DNA of 64,000 nt from Bradyrhizobium diversitatis (GTDB lineage: Bacteria; Pseudomonadota; Alphaproteobacteria; Rhizobiales; Xanthobacteraceae): contig NZ_JACEGD010000013.1 in NCBI RefSeq assembly GCF_016031635.1, positions 1 to 64,000 on the forward strand, read 5' to 3'. The position numbers and the translations under genes were made by a program. A model generated the notes under the pieces. It was not told where the DNA came from, ran no database searches, and saw nothing but the letters and a program-made list of their open reading frames with translations. This document shows positions 1 to 7,755 of this stretch, piece by piece. Numbering within the stretch: position 1 is the first letter of the stretch; each line of letters opens with the position of its first letter.

Positions 1-2
1 GC

Positions 3-287
3 CGAATCTTCATCTCTGGCCAGAAGCGCGGCGTCTTCGGTGTCATCAAGCGCGAGCTGCGCCGCCGTTCCGCCATCGAACCCATCATCGGACACCTGAA
101 GACCGATGGCCACCTCGGCCGCTGCTACCTCAAAGGCCGCGCCGGCGATGCGGCCAACGTCATCCTCTCAGCCGTCGGCCACAACTTCCGCCGCATCCTC
201 GCCTGGATCAGAGAACTCTTGTGCCTGTTCCTGATCCAGCTCTGGCGCACGCGCGCCTGTCCGGCCCCGCTCAATTCGGCTTCTTAA
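3..287 (+). mobile_element. IS5-type transposase, C-terminal fragment (cut by window edge)
   Basis: The frame is open from base 3 and stops at TAA 285-287, giving about 94 C-terminal residues of a DDE transposase. The segment RRRSAIEPIIGHLKTDGHLG is typical of the last catalytic block of IS5-family enzymes, where the Glu of the DDE triad sits in an S-A-I-E-P-I-I-G-H-like context. The N-terminal part, with the catalytic Asp residues, and the left inverted repeat lie outside the window, so I cannot say whether the element is intact. No right-hand inverted repeat could be confirmed; the stop codon is only 7 bases from the stop of the opposing GNAT gene, so the element end must lie in or beyond that gene's 3' end. 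Family assignment is by motif recognition only. Confidence 0.75.
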
Positions 288-294
288 CGGACGA

Positions 295-900
295 CTATGC
301 GGCGCGACTGCCGTACATGCTTGAGATGAGCTTCCAGCAAGTGCTGTTGAAGCTGAGAAGAGCGCGCCCGGCCGTGAACGGCGACGCCGCGAGGTCGGCG
401 AGTTCGGCCTCAGGCGTCCTCGCGAGGTCGATCGTACCAGTCGATTCGCCGTGGCGGAAAGCCAGATGCGCCCCGAACTTCCTGGCGAGCGCCCGCATCG
501 CGTGGTTCTCGGCACCCGTCGTGATGCGCAGCTGCTTATAGCCTTTCCAGCGCGCCTCCGCGATCAGGCGGCGGAACAGCACTGTGCCGACACCCTGGCG
601 GCGCGCGGAAGCTTCCACGCTGAAGGCGACTTCGGGCAAACAATCATGCTCCGGCGGATGCAACTCGGCCGCGCCACGGACCACGCCATCGACGATATAG
701 GCTACGATCACGGTGCCGTCTTCGGCGCAGCGGGCGGCGTAACGCTCGATGAAGCTGTCGTCGAGAAAGCCGTTGAAGCGGTCGTGTCGACTGCCGGCAT
801 CAAGCCTCAGCAGATGATCGCGCAGGAGCGGCAATTCTTCCTGCTGGATCAAGGTCCGCACATAGCCGGGAGCGGTGCGGACGGTCTCTTCAAGTACCAC
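295..900 (-). CDS. GNAT-family N-acetyltransferase
   Basis: A protein of about 201 residues with a GNAT acetyltransferase fold. The acetyl-CoA-binding motif A is visible as VEASARRQGVGTVLFRRLI (R-R-Q-G-V-G-T, the Q/RxxGxG/A loop), followed by the usual motif B region with aromatic and Ala-rich residues. I chose the GTG start at 900 because an AAGAGGAG ribosome-binding site lies 8 bases upstream; the open frame continues further but without a comparable site. The substrate cannot be told from sequence. The 3' end nearly touches the opposing transposase fragment, so the C-terminus could have been altered by the insertion. Confidence 0.8.
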   Translation of the reverse strand: MVLEETVRTAPGYVRTLIQQEELPLLRDHLLRLDAGSRHDRFNGFLDDSFIERYAARCAEDGTVIVAYIVDGVVRGAAELHPPEHDCLPEVAFSVEASARRQGVGTVLFRRLIAEARWKGYKQLRITTGAENHAMRALARKFGAHLAFRHGESTGTIDLARTPEAELADLAASPFTAGRALLSFNSTCWKLISSMYGSRAA

Positions 901-1053
901 GTCAGAAACTCCTCTTGGTGTCCCTCGAGGAGGCGTTCGAATCCCTAGACCTCCTATATTGTGCATCGCACCATAGTTTTCAAGACGGAGACCTGCCCAA
1001 GTTAGAGGCAACAGGAGCGACTAATTCGTTAATAAAATCAAACTCCCGTACTC

Positions 1054-1452
1054 CTACAGAACCAGCTGCGTCTGGGTCACTACGGCAACCAGCTTGCCAT
1101 CCTCGGTTTCCAGCCGGGTGGTCCAGATCTGGGTCCGCCGGCCACGATGAACCGGAGTGGCGGTGGCGATGACTGTGGTTCCCTCCTTGGCCCCGCCAAT
1201 GAAATTGGTCTTGCTCTCCAGCGTGGTTGTGCCCTTGGCATCCTCGGGCAGGTTGATGACAGTCGCCGCCGCGCCGACGGAATCGGCCAGGGCCATCACC
1301 GCCCCGCCATGGATGGTGTGGTGAAGCGTGCAGAGATCGGGCCGGACCGTCATCCGCGCCACCACGCGGTCCTTCTCTGCCTCGACGAACTCGACGCCCT
1401 TGAGCTCGGCGAACGGCATCTTCATCGCTTTAAGTTTCTCGAGCGGCGTCAT
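1054..1452 (-). CDS. PaaI-type hotdog thioesterase
   Basis: A 132-residue single hotdog-domain protein of the PaaI/YbgC-like acyl-CoA thioesterase group. The diagnostic segment HHTIHGGAVMALADSVGAAA (about residues 44-63) carries the HGG motif and the Asp on the following helix typical of PaaI-family active sites; a second strand set follows (ESKTNFIGGAKEGTTV). Such enzymes hydrolyse aryl- or short acyl-CoA esters in the cytoplasm. The ATG at 1452 is preferred because GGGAG lies about 8 bases before it; an in-frame TTG at 1467 is the alternative. It stands alone between oppositely oriented genes, so context gives no substrate. Confidence 0.85.
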   Translation of the reverse strand: MTPLEKLKAMKMPFAELKGVEFVEAEKDRVVARMTVRPDLCTLHHTIHGGAVMALADSVGAAATVINLPEDAKGTTTLESKTNFIGGAKEGTTVIATATPVHRGRRTQIWTTRLETEDGKLVAVVTQTQLVL

Positions 1453-1570
1453 CAAAAGCTCTCCCAATTCATTGTTGTCTCAACGTGAATGGCTTCGCGC
1501 GGCAAAGCAATGACCTCCGAGGTAATGGCGGTGCTGACATATGCGCCGCGTTTGCGCATATGCTCCCTCC

Positions 1571-2350
1571 ATGCGCCACTTCCCGCCCCGCCGCGTCGTC
1601 TGTCTCACCGAAGAGACGGTCGAGACGCTCTATCTGCTCGGCGAGCAGGACCGTATCGTCGGCGTCTCCGGCTACGCGGTGCGCCCACCGCAGGTGCGGC
1701 GCGAGAAGCCACGGGTGTCCGCTTTCGTCTCAGCGGACATCCCGAAGATCCTGGCATTGGAGCCGGACCTCGTGCTCGCGTTCTCCGATCTCCAGGCCGG
1801 CATCGCGGCCGATCTCGTCCGCGCCGGCATCGATGTCCACGTCTTCAACCAGCGCAACATCGCCGGGATTCTGGCGATGATCCGCACGCTGGATGCACTG
1901 GTCGGCGCCGCCGGGTGCGCGGAACACCTCGCGCAAGGCTTCGAGCGGCGCCTTGCGGCAGTCGCCGCAGCGCCCCGCCCCTCGCCGCCGCCAAAAGTCT
2001 ATTTCGAGGAATGGGATGATCCGTTGATCTCGGGCATCGGCTGGGTCTCCGAGTTGATCGAGATCGCTGGCGGCATGGATGTCTTCCCGGAACTGCGGCA
2101 TCGGCCGGCGGCAAAGGATCGCATCGTTTCGACAGAGGCGGTGCGCGAGGCCGCACCTGACGTCATCCTCGCCTCTTGGTGCGGCAAGAAGGTCGTGCCC
2201 GCCCGCATCAAGCAGCGCGATGGATGGAGCGGCATCCCGGCCGTGCGCGACAATCGCATCGTCGAGATCAAGTCGCCGATGATTTTGCAGCCGGGACCCG
2301 CGGCGCTGACGGACGGACTCGATGCGATCGTAGCGGCGTTGTGGGGATGA
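1571..2350 (+). CDS. Cobalamin-type ABC substrate-binding protein (BtuF-like)
   Basis: About 259 residues of the helical-backbone metal/cobalamin receptor fold: N-terminal RRVVCLTEETVETLYLLG, the ILALEPDLVLAF segment where these proteins begin the first ligand-binding loop, a long linker helix, and a second lobe ending PAALTDGLDAIV. It has no clear signal peptide or lipobox, as in many short cobalamin-binding proteins of this class that are annotated without one. The start is uncertain: ATG 1571 gives the length usual for the family, and ATG 1541 adds ten residues of unlikely sequence; neither has a strong ribosome-binding site. No permease or ATPase gene is adjacent, so it either works with components encoded elsewhere or is not a transport protein. 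Confidence 0.75.
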   Translation: MRHFPPRRVVCLTEETVETLYLLGEQDRIVGVSGYAVRPPQVRREKPRVSAFVSADIPKILALEPDLVLAFSDLQAGIAADLVRAGIDVHVFNQRNIAGILAMIRTLDALVGAAGCAEHLAQGFERRLAAVAAAPRPSPPPKVYFEEWDDPLISGIGWVSELIEIAGGMDVFPELRHRPAAKDRIVSTEAVREAAPDVILASWCGKKVVPARIKQRDGWSGIPAVRDNRIVEIKSPMILQPGPAALTDGLDAIVAALWG

Positions 2351-2368
2351 ACGCGCCAGATCTATTAC

Positions 2369-2454
2369 CGTCATGAGCGCGAGGCGACGCAATCCACAGT
2401 GTCACTGCGAAGGGATTCTGGATTGCTTCGTCGCAAGCGCTCCTCGCAATGACG
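2369..2454. repeat. Dispersed palindromic element, copy 1
   Basis: An imperfect inverted repeat bounded by CGTCAT and ATGACG, with the inner blocks GACGCAATCCA and TGGATTGCTTCGTC. The same design recurs at 5541-5622, 22200-22286 and 32262-32375. It lies between the binding-protein gene and the 3' end of kynU. Confidence 0.85.
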
Positions 2455-2473
2455 TCTGAGGAAGCGACCTTCC

Positions 2474-3676
2474 TCACGTCACCGCGTTGACGACCTGGTA
2501 CTCCGGCCGGCGCCACACATCGCCGACGATGACATCCTCGATGATCTCGGCCGCCTTCATCACGTCGCGCTCGCCGACATAGAGCGGCGTAATCCCGAAT
2601 CTCATGATGTCTGGCGCGCGGAAATCGCCGATGACGCCACGCGCGATCAGGGCCTGCATCGCGGCATAGCCGCCCTCGAAGGCGAAGGAGACCTGCGAGC
2701 CGCGGCGCTCATGAGCGCGTGGCGTCACCAGCTTCAGGGACGGACAGCGCCGTTCGACCTCGGCAATTAGGAGATCGCCGAGCGCCAGGGAGCGGGCGCG
2801 GACCTCGGCGAGGTCGACGCGGTCCCAGATGTCGAGCGAGGCTTCCAGCGCCGCCATTGCCAGCACCGGCGGAGTGCCGACGCGCATGCGTTCGACGCCG
2901 CCGGCGGCGGCATAGGCAAGCTCGAAGGCAAAGGGCTTGGCATGACCCATCCAGCCCGACAGCGCGGCCCGCGCACTATCGGCGTGGCGTGGCGCGACGT
3001 AGAGGAAGGCCGGCGCGCCGGGACCGGCATTGAGATATTTGTAGGTGCACCCAGCGGCGAAATCGGCCCCGCTGCCGGCGAGATCGACCGGCAGCGCGCC
3101 GGCGGAATGCGCGAGATCCCAGACAGTGACGATGCCGAGGGCATGCGCTTTCGCGGTCAACTTCGCCATATCGTGACGGCGGCCGGTGCGGTAGTCGACC
3201 TCGGTGATGTAGAGCACCGCGACCTCCTCCGACAACGCGGTCTCGATCTCCTCCGGCGCCACCAGGCGCAATTGATGGCCGCGCCCGAGCGTTTCGATCA
3301 GGCCCTCGGCCATGTAGAGGTCGGTCGGGAAGTTACCGGTATCCGACAGGATCACCTTGCGCGAGGCATTCATGTCGAGCGCGGCCGCGAGCGCCTGATA
3401 GACCTTGAGCGACAGCGTGTCGCCGACCATCACGGAGTCCGCTTCCGCGCCGATCAGCCGCGCGATGCGGTCGCCGACATGACGCGGCTGGGCGTACCAG
3501 CCAACGGAGTTCCAGGCGCGGATCAGCTCGTTGCCCCACTCGTCCGTGATGACGCGGCCAACGCGCTCGGCAACGCCCAGCGGCAGCGCACCCAGCGAGT
3601 TGCCGTCGAGATAGATCACGCCGTCGGGCAAATGGAACAATGCCCTGGTGTCGTCGTAGACGCGGAGCCGGGTCAT
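2474..3676 (-). CDS. kynU: Kynureninase
   Basis: Hydrolyses kynurenine to anthranilate and alanine with pyridoxal phosphate. The 400-residue length is normal for the family. Recognisable blocks include IYLDGNSLGALP near the N-terminus, VWDLAHSAGALPVDL with the PLP-contacting Asp (about residue 187) and CTYKYLNAGPG with the Schiff-base Lys (about 213). The start at ATG 3676 is favoured over ATG 3682 because AGGG lies about 7 bases before it, overlapping the kynA stop region. It is the last gene of a three-gene operon (formamidase, dioxygenase, kynureninase); the dioxygenase stop is only 8 bases upstream, implying translational coupling. The three enzymes together convert tryptophan to anthranilate. 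Confidence 0.95.
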   Translation of the reverse strand: MTRLRVYDDTRALFHLPDGVIYLDGNSLGALPLGVAERVGRVITDEWGNELIRAWNSVGWYAQPRHVGDRIARLIGAEADSVMVGDTLSLKVYQALAAALDMNASRKVILSDTGNFPTDLYMAEGLIETLGRGHQLRLVAPEEIETALSEEVAVLYITEVDYRTGRRHDMAKLTAKAHALGIVTVWDLAHSAGALPVDLAGSGADFAAGCTYKYLNAGPGAPAFLYVAPRHADSARAALSGWMGHAKPFAFELAYAAAGGVERMRVGTPPVLAMAALEASLDIWDRVDLAEVRARSLALGDLLIAEVERRCPSLKLVTPRAHERRGSQVSFAFEGGYAAMQALIARGVIGDFRAPDIMRFGITPLYVGERDVMKAAEIIEDVIVGDVWRRPEYQVVNAVT

Positions 3677-3684
3677 GGACATCC

Positions 3685-4524
3685 CTACAGAATCGTGCGC
3701 ACGCGCCAGAGTTCGGGAAACAGCTCGACCTCCAGCATGCGCTTGAGATAGCTGACGCCGCCAGTGCCGCCGGTGCCGCGCTTGAAGCCGATGACGCGCT
3801 CGACCGTCGTCACATGGTTGAAGCGCCAGCGCCGGAAATAGTCCTCGAAATCGACCAGCTTCTCCGCCAGTTCGTAGAGCATCCAGTGCGTCTCCGGCGC
3901 CTCGTAGACGATACGCCAGGCCTGCAGCACGCCTTCGTTGAAGCTGTGGGTCTCGCGGACATCGCGCGCCAGCACCGCCGCAGGCATCTTGAGCCCGTTG
4001 CGGTCGGCGAGGCGCAACACCTCGTCATAGAGGCTTGGCGTTGCAAGTTCCGCTTCGAGCAGCTTCGTGGTCTCCGCATCGTGCGCGTGCGGCTTCAGCA
4101 TGGCGTGGTTGCGGTTGCCGAGCAGAAATTCGATCAGCCGGTATTGCCGCGACTGGAAGCCCGAGGATTGCCCGAGCTGCGAGCGGAAGCGGGTATATTC
4201 GCTGGGCGTCATCGTGCGCAGCACGTCCCAGGCGCCGTTGAGCTGCTCGAAGATGCGCGACATCCGCGCCAGCATCTTCATGGCGGGCTGCACCTCGTCT
4301 TTTGCGATGGCCCGACGCGCGGCGCTGAGCTCGTGGATGGCAAGCCGCATCCAGAGCTCCGTGGTCTGATGCTGGATGATGAACAGCATCTCGTCATGCG
4401 CCTCCGACAGCGGGTGCTGCGCGCCGAGGATCGCATCCAGTGCAAGGTAGTCGCCGTAGGACATCCGCCGCGCGAAATCGGTCTCGGCGCCTTCGCTCGT
4501 GGGATCGTAATCGCTGGACGTCAT
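3685..4524 (-). CDS. kynA: Tryptophan 2,3-dioxygenase
   Basis: Haem-dependent enzyme opening the indole ring of L-tryptophan to N-formylkynurenine, first step of the kynurenine route. The 279-residue protein shows MSYGDYLALDAILGAQHPLS, the substrate-pocket segment FIIQHQTTELWM (His about 52) and the C-terminal RFNHVTTVERVIGFKRGTGG, where the haem-ligating His and the substrate-binding Gly/Thr loop of the family are found. ATG 4524 was chosen because a GAAAGGAC site precedes it by about 7 bases; nine upstream codons are open but less likely. It is the middle gene of the operon, 33 bases after the formamidase gene. Confidence 0.95.
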   Translation of the reverse strand: MTSSDYDPTSEGAETDFARRMSYGDYLALDAILGAQHPLSEAHDEMLFIIQHQTTELWMRLAIHELSAARRAIAKDEVQPAMKMLARMSRIFEQLNGAWDVLRTMTPSEYTRFRSQLGQSSGFQSRQYRLIEFLLGNRNHAMLKPHAHDAETTKLLEAELATPSLYDEVLRLADRNGLKMPAAVLARDVRETHSFNEGVLQAWRIVYEAPETHWMLYELAEKLVDFEDYFRRWRFNHVTTVERVIGFKRGTGGTGGVSYLKRMLEVELFPELWRVRTIL

Positions 4525-4557
4525 GCCAAGTCCTTTCGATCGATCTTCCATGCTTCG

Positions 4558-5367
4558 TCAGTCGAGGCCGATCAGGCGGGCGGTGATCGGCGACGACGGA
4601 TCCTTCAGTCCGTCGATCACGGTAAAATGGTTGAGGCCGGGATCGATGACGAGGTGCGTCGGCACGTCGAAGCCGGTCCAGACATTGGCCATCAGATCGG
4701 ACTGGCGGATGAATTCGGGCCGCTCGCTGCCGCCGACCCAGGCGGTCACAGGCGAATGCCCGCGCGGCAGATGCAACGCCGCGCTTTCCAGCGTCGCCTC
4801 CTCCATCGTCATGCGCAGCGTTTCGTTCATCTTGGTCTTCAGCAGCGGACGCAGATCGTGCAGGCCGCTGATCGAGAGTGTGCCGGCGATGCGGTTGTAG
4901 ACGGCGGACTCGAGGCGGCTGTCGTCGCACAGCATGCGGGTGACGAGATGGCCGCCGGCGGAATGGCCGGCGAGCCGGATCGGACCTGCGACCAGCGAGG
5001 CCGCCTTGGCGATCGCGGCGGCGATCTCGGCTGTGATGTCGGAGATGCGCGCAGCCGGCGCCAGCGTGTAGCTCGGCAGCGCCACCGTCCAGCCATGATG
5101 GCGCGCACCTTCGGCGAGATCGGTCCAGGTCGATTTGTCGAAGCGCAGCCAGTAGCCGCCATGGACGAACACGACGAGGCCCTTGCTGTCGCCGTCGGGC
5201 AGGACCAGGTCGAGCTTCTGGCGCTCGCCGGCGCCATAGGCGATGTCGGAACGAAACTCTGTCAGTCCGGCGCGGTACGTCGCAGCCCGCTCCGCCCACA
5301 GCGCCGGCATTTTGTCCGCGCCCGGGATATGGGCCGAATTGGCGTAAGCGTCATCCCAATCGCGCAT
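4558..5367 (-). CDS. kynB: Arylformamidase-type alpha/beta hydrolase (N-formylkynurenine formamidase)
   Basis: A 269-residue alpha/beta hydrolase with the oxyanion-hole motif HGGYW (69-73), nucleophile elbow GHSAGGH (Ser 136), and a C-terminal IDPGLNHFTVID carrying the probable catalytic His. The HGGxW form is that of eukaryote-like kynurenine formamidases rather than the metal-dependent bacterial KynB fold. Its place as first gene of an operon with tryptophan 2,3-dioxygenase and kynureninase makes formylkynurenine hydrolysis the natural role. A ribosome-binding site AAGGAAG precedes the ATG by 5 bases. The symbol is assigned by role; the enzyme is a different fold from classical KynB. Confidence 0.85.
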   Translation of the reverse strand: MRDWDDAYANSAHIPGADKMPALWAERAATYRAGLTEFRSDIAYGAGERQKLDLVLPDGDSKGLVVFVHGGYWLRFDKSTWTDLAEGARHHGWTVALPSYTLAPAARISDITAEIAAAIAKAASLVAGPIRLAGHSAGGHLVTRMLCDDSRLESAVYNRIAGTLSISGLHDLRPLLKTKMNETLRMTMEEATLESAALHLPRGHSPVTAWVGGSERPEFIRQSDLMANVWTGFDVPTHLVIDPGLNHFTVIDGLKDPSSPITARLIGLD

Positions 5368-5441
5368 CGTGACTTCCTTGACTTGAGGCCAGCGAACCGG
5401 AGCCAGTCTGCCACCGGCAAGGCCGCCCTCCTAGTCTTTAT

Positions 5442-5453
5442 TTTAAGCTTAAA
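5442..5453. promoter_or_regulatory. Perfect 12-bp palindrome upstream of the kynurenine operon
   Basis: TTTAAGCTTAAA lies 75 bases before the formamidase start in an otherwise G/C-rich stretch with locally raised A/T. It could be an operator or part of the promoter. No regulator gene is adjacent, so the binding factor is unknown. Confidence 0.35.
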
Positions 5454-5540
5454 GGATTTCGACTCGCCCGAGTTTCGGGCAACGGCGCGGCAGACATGCC
5501 CGCCATTCCGGCCTGAACGGGGATCTGATGGGCCGTTTCC

Positions 5541-5622
5541 CTCATTGCGAGCGCGGTGACGCAATCCATCTTGCCGCCGCGGCAGCCTGGATTGCTTCGT
5601 CGCTTCGCTCCTCGCAATGACG
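5541..5622. repeat. Dispersed palindromic element, copy 2
   Basis: Same family as 2369-2454: TCATTGCGAGCG at one end, CTCGCAATGACG at the other, with inner GACGCAATCCA and TGGATTGCTTCGTC. It sits between the M20 peptidase stop and the kynurenine operon promoter, where it could help end transcription. Confidence 0.85.
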
Positions 5623-5632
5623 GCGGAAAGAG

Positions 5633-6910
5633 CTAGGCCTTCTCCACGCCGCACCATTCGGCAATGAACAGCGCCATCGCCTTGGTCGTCTTCTTCAGCG
5701 ACTCCAGGTCGACGAACTCGTTGAAGCCATGCATCTCGCCTCCGCTGGCCCCGAAACACAGGCTCGGAATGCCGTGATTGAGGCCGTAGAAGCGCGTGTC
5801 GGTGAGCGCGGTGAAGACGAGGTCCTCGACCGCGCCGCCATAGACGGCGCTGAACGCCTTGCCGAACGCGGCTTCCGGCGCGGCGGCGTCGGTCAGTTCA
5901 TAGCCTTCGGACAGGAAGCCAGACCATTCGATCTCCGGCGGATTGTTGGCGAGGAAGCGGTGGTTGCGCGAAGCGGCGGCGACGCAAGCCATGATCTCCT
6001 TCTGGTGATCGGCGATCGACCAGCCCGGCAATACCGCAATCCGGCAATCGACGTCGCACCAGGCCGGCACGCTCGAGGCCCAGTCGCCGCCCTTGATGAT
6101 GCCGGGGTTGAAGTTGATGGGATGGTTGAGCGTCTTGAAGTGACGATCGGTCTTGGCGCGCTCATTCCATTCGATCTCGAGCTTCTGCAATGCCTGGATC
6201 AGGTGATACGCCGCCATGATCGCGTTCGCGCCCGAACCTGCGAAGGCAACGTGGGTCGGATGGCCCTTCACGCGCAGGCGAAACCAGATCACGCCAACCT
6301 GCGAGCGCACCATCTTGCCGCCGGTCGGCTCCGGAATGAAGCAGGCATCCGCGCGATAGCCGCGCTGCAAGGTCGAGAGTGCGCCGACGCCGGTGCTCTC
6401 TTCCTCGATCACGGACTGGAAGTGAATGCGCGCCGTCGGCCTGAAGCCCGCAGCCCTGATCGCGTCCAGCGCATAGAGCGCACCGATCGTGCCAGACTTC
6501 ATGTCGCAGGCGCCGCGACCGAACATCTTGCCGTCCTTGATCACCGGCGAGAATGGCGGCGTATCCCACAATTCCAGCGGGCCGGCCGGCACCACGTCAC
6601 AGTGCCCCTGCAGGATCAGCGATTTACCGCCATTGGTCTGGGGACGGTAAGTGCCCACCACGGAACGCGCCTTCGAAAAATCGTGCTCGATCGGACCAAA
6701 TCCGCGCAGATCCTTCAAATCGTCGACATTGATATGCCAATCGTCGACCTCGTAGCCACGTTGCCGCATGAGATCGCCGATCATGTCCTGGCACGGCCCC
6801 TCCGCCCCGCGGGTCGATGGGATCGCAACGAAATCGCGGGTAGTTGCAAGCTGAGCTTCGAAGCAGCTGTCGACGGCGTCAAGAATTCTCTGCTGCGTTT
6901 CGGCATTCAT
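5633..6910 (-). CDS. M20 family peptidase / ArgE-type deacylase
   Basis: A 425-residue zinc amidohydrolase of the ArgE/DapE/M20 group. Metal and catalytic residues are visible: GHCDVVP (His 103, Asp 105), RGACDMKSG (Asp 136), VIEEEST (catalytic Glu about 169 and metal Glu about 170), and a late TALTDTRFYG segment plus a C-terminal GEMHGFNEFV with the last metal His. The dimerisation domain lies between, around VGVIWFRLRVKGHPTHVAFAG. ATG 6910 is preferred over an upstream extension because GGAG lies about 8 bases before it. Substrate is uncertain: acetylornithine-like or N-acyl amino acids. It stands upstream of, and co-oriented with, the kynurenine operon but is separated from it by a palindromic element. 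Confidence 0.85.
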   Translation of the reverse strand: MNAETQQRILDAVDSCFEAQLATTRDFVAIPSTRGAEGPCQDMIGDLMRQRGYEVDDWHINVDDLKDLRGFGPIEHDFSKARSVVGTYRPQTNGGKSLILQGHCDVVPAGPLELWDTPPFSPVIKDGKMFGRGACDMKSGTIGALYALDAIRAAGFRPTARIHFQSVIEEESTGVGALSTLQRGYRADACFIPEPTGGKMVRSQVGVIWFRLRVKGHPTHVAFAGSGANAIMAAYHLIQALQKLEIEWNERAKTDRHFKTLNHPINFNPGIIKGGDWASSVPAWCDVDCRIAVLPGWSIADHQKEIMACVAAASRNHRFLANNPPEIEWSGFLSEGYELTDAAAPEAAFGKAFSAVYGGAVEDLVFTALTDTRFYGLNHGIPSLCFGASGGEMHGFNEFVDLESLKKTTKAMALFIAEWCGVEKA

Positions 6911-6954
6911 CAAGGCAACTCCAGGCATCTCAATGGTGCGCAAACTAGCCGATT

Positions 6955-7680
6955 TCAGCCGTTCGGGTACTCCACAAAATAAGCATCCCGCAATGCATCT
7001 TCGAGCAGCCGGCCTTCGGAATAGCCATTCAGCGTCGCGGGCCGGCTCACACCGTCGAGCAGGCGCGGGCACGGCTCCGGGGCGCCGAGCACGGTGCGGA
7101 CCGGAATGCGCTCCGCATAGATCGGCAACGCATAGTCCTCGTCGTCGTCAGCGACACCCTTGGCGCGGATCTTGGCCGAGGCTTCCTCGATCTCCATCGC
7201 GATGAAGGACGTCGCCTTGATCTCCTGCGTGGTGCTCTGTCGCAGGCCGGCGGTGCGATCCGGGAAGAAGCGATCGACCATGGCGATCACCGCCCGCTCC
7301 TTCTCCTCTGGATCGGTGACGAGATAGGCCGTGCCGAATGCCATGACCGCGCGGTAGTCGGCGGAATGGTTGAAGCCGCAGCGCGCCAGCACGAGGCTGT
7401 CGAGATGGGCGACCGTCAGGCAGACGCGCTCGCCCTTGGTCTGATTGCGCAGCATGCGGCTGGCGCTCGAGCCGTGCCAGTAGAGCCTGGTGCCCTCGCG
7501 CCAGAAGAAGGTCGGCGTGCAATAGGGCTGGCCGTCGATCACATAGGAGACGTGGCACAGCATCGAGGCATCCAGGATGCGGTGGACCGTGGCGTGATCG
7601 TAGAAGCCGCGGTCATGCCGGCGCTTCACCTGGTTGCGCGCCGACGTCGGATAGGAATTTGAGGTCTCAGTCTGGCTCAC
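6955..7680 (-). CDS. Pyridoxamine 5'-phosphate oxidase-like FMN-binding protein
   Basis: About 241 residues with a split-barrel flavin-reductase/PNPOx-like N-terminal domain: SARNQVKRRHDRGFYD, then HRILDASMLCHVSYVIDGQPY and TRLYWHGSSASRMLRNQTKG, the pattern of the short PNPOx-like families that bind FMN or related cofactors. The start is a GTG at 7680 with GGGAG 5-9 bases upstream. It is divergent from a MocR-type regulator with a shared promoter of 75 bases, a common arrangement for regulator and target. Whether it acts on vitamin B6 is inference from that pairing; true PdxH enzymes have different C-terminal motifs. Confidence 0.8.
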   Translation of the reverse strand: MSQTETSNSYPTSARNQVKRRHDRGFYDHATVHRILDASMLCHVSYVIDGQPYCTPTFFWREGTRLYWHGSSASRMLRNQTKGERVCLTVAHLDSLVLARCGFNHSADYRAVMAFGTAYLVTDPEEKERAVIAMVDRFFPDRTAGLRQSTTQEIKATSFIAMEIEEASAKIRAKGVADDDEDYALPIYAERIPVRTVLGAPEPCPRLLDGVSRPATLNGYSEGRLLEDALRDAYFVEYPNG

Positions 7681-7694
7681 GGCCGCTCCCGCTC

Positions 7695-7755
7695 GGATTG
7701 GAACAATTCCAGCGCAGTTGTAGCGGGGCTTTTGGTCTGCGATAGTTCCAATTCC
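7695..7755. promoter_or_regulatory. Candidate MocR operator region with repeated TTCCA/TGGAA boxes
   Basis: The divergent promoter holds an 8-bp inverted repeat ATTGGAAC (7697-7704) and GTTCCAAT (7745-7752), a second small palindrome GGAACAATTCC (7700-7710) and a further TTCCA after the regulator's start. MocR-type regulators are known to bind repeats of this general sort in divergent promoters; that these boxes are the sites is inference. Confidence 0.5.

Noticed and set aside
3..287. A complete insertion sequence with both ends
   Set aside because: Only the C-terminal transposase part is in the window and no terminal inverted repeat could be identified.
3640..5559. A 639-codon plus-strand open frame opposite the kynurenine operon
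   Set aside because: Antisense to three clearly conserved genes; its product has no recognisable domain and shadow-frame composition.
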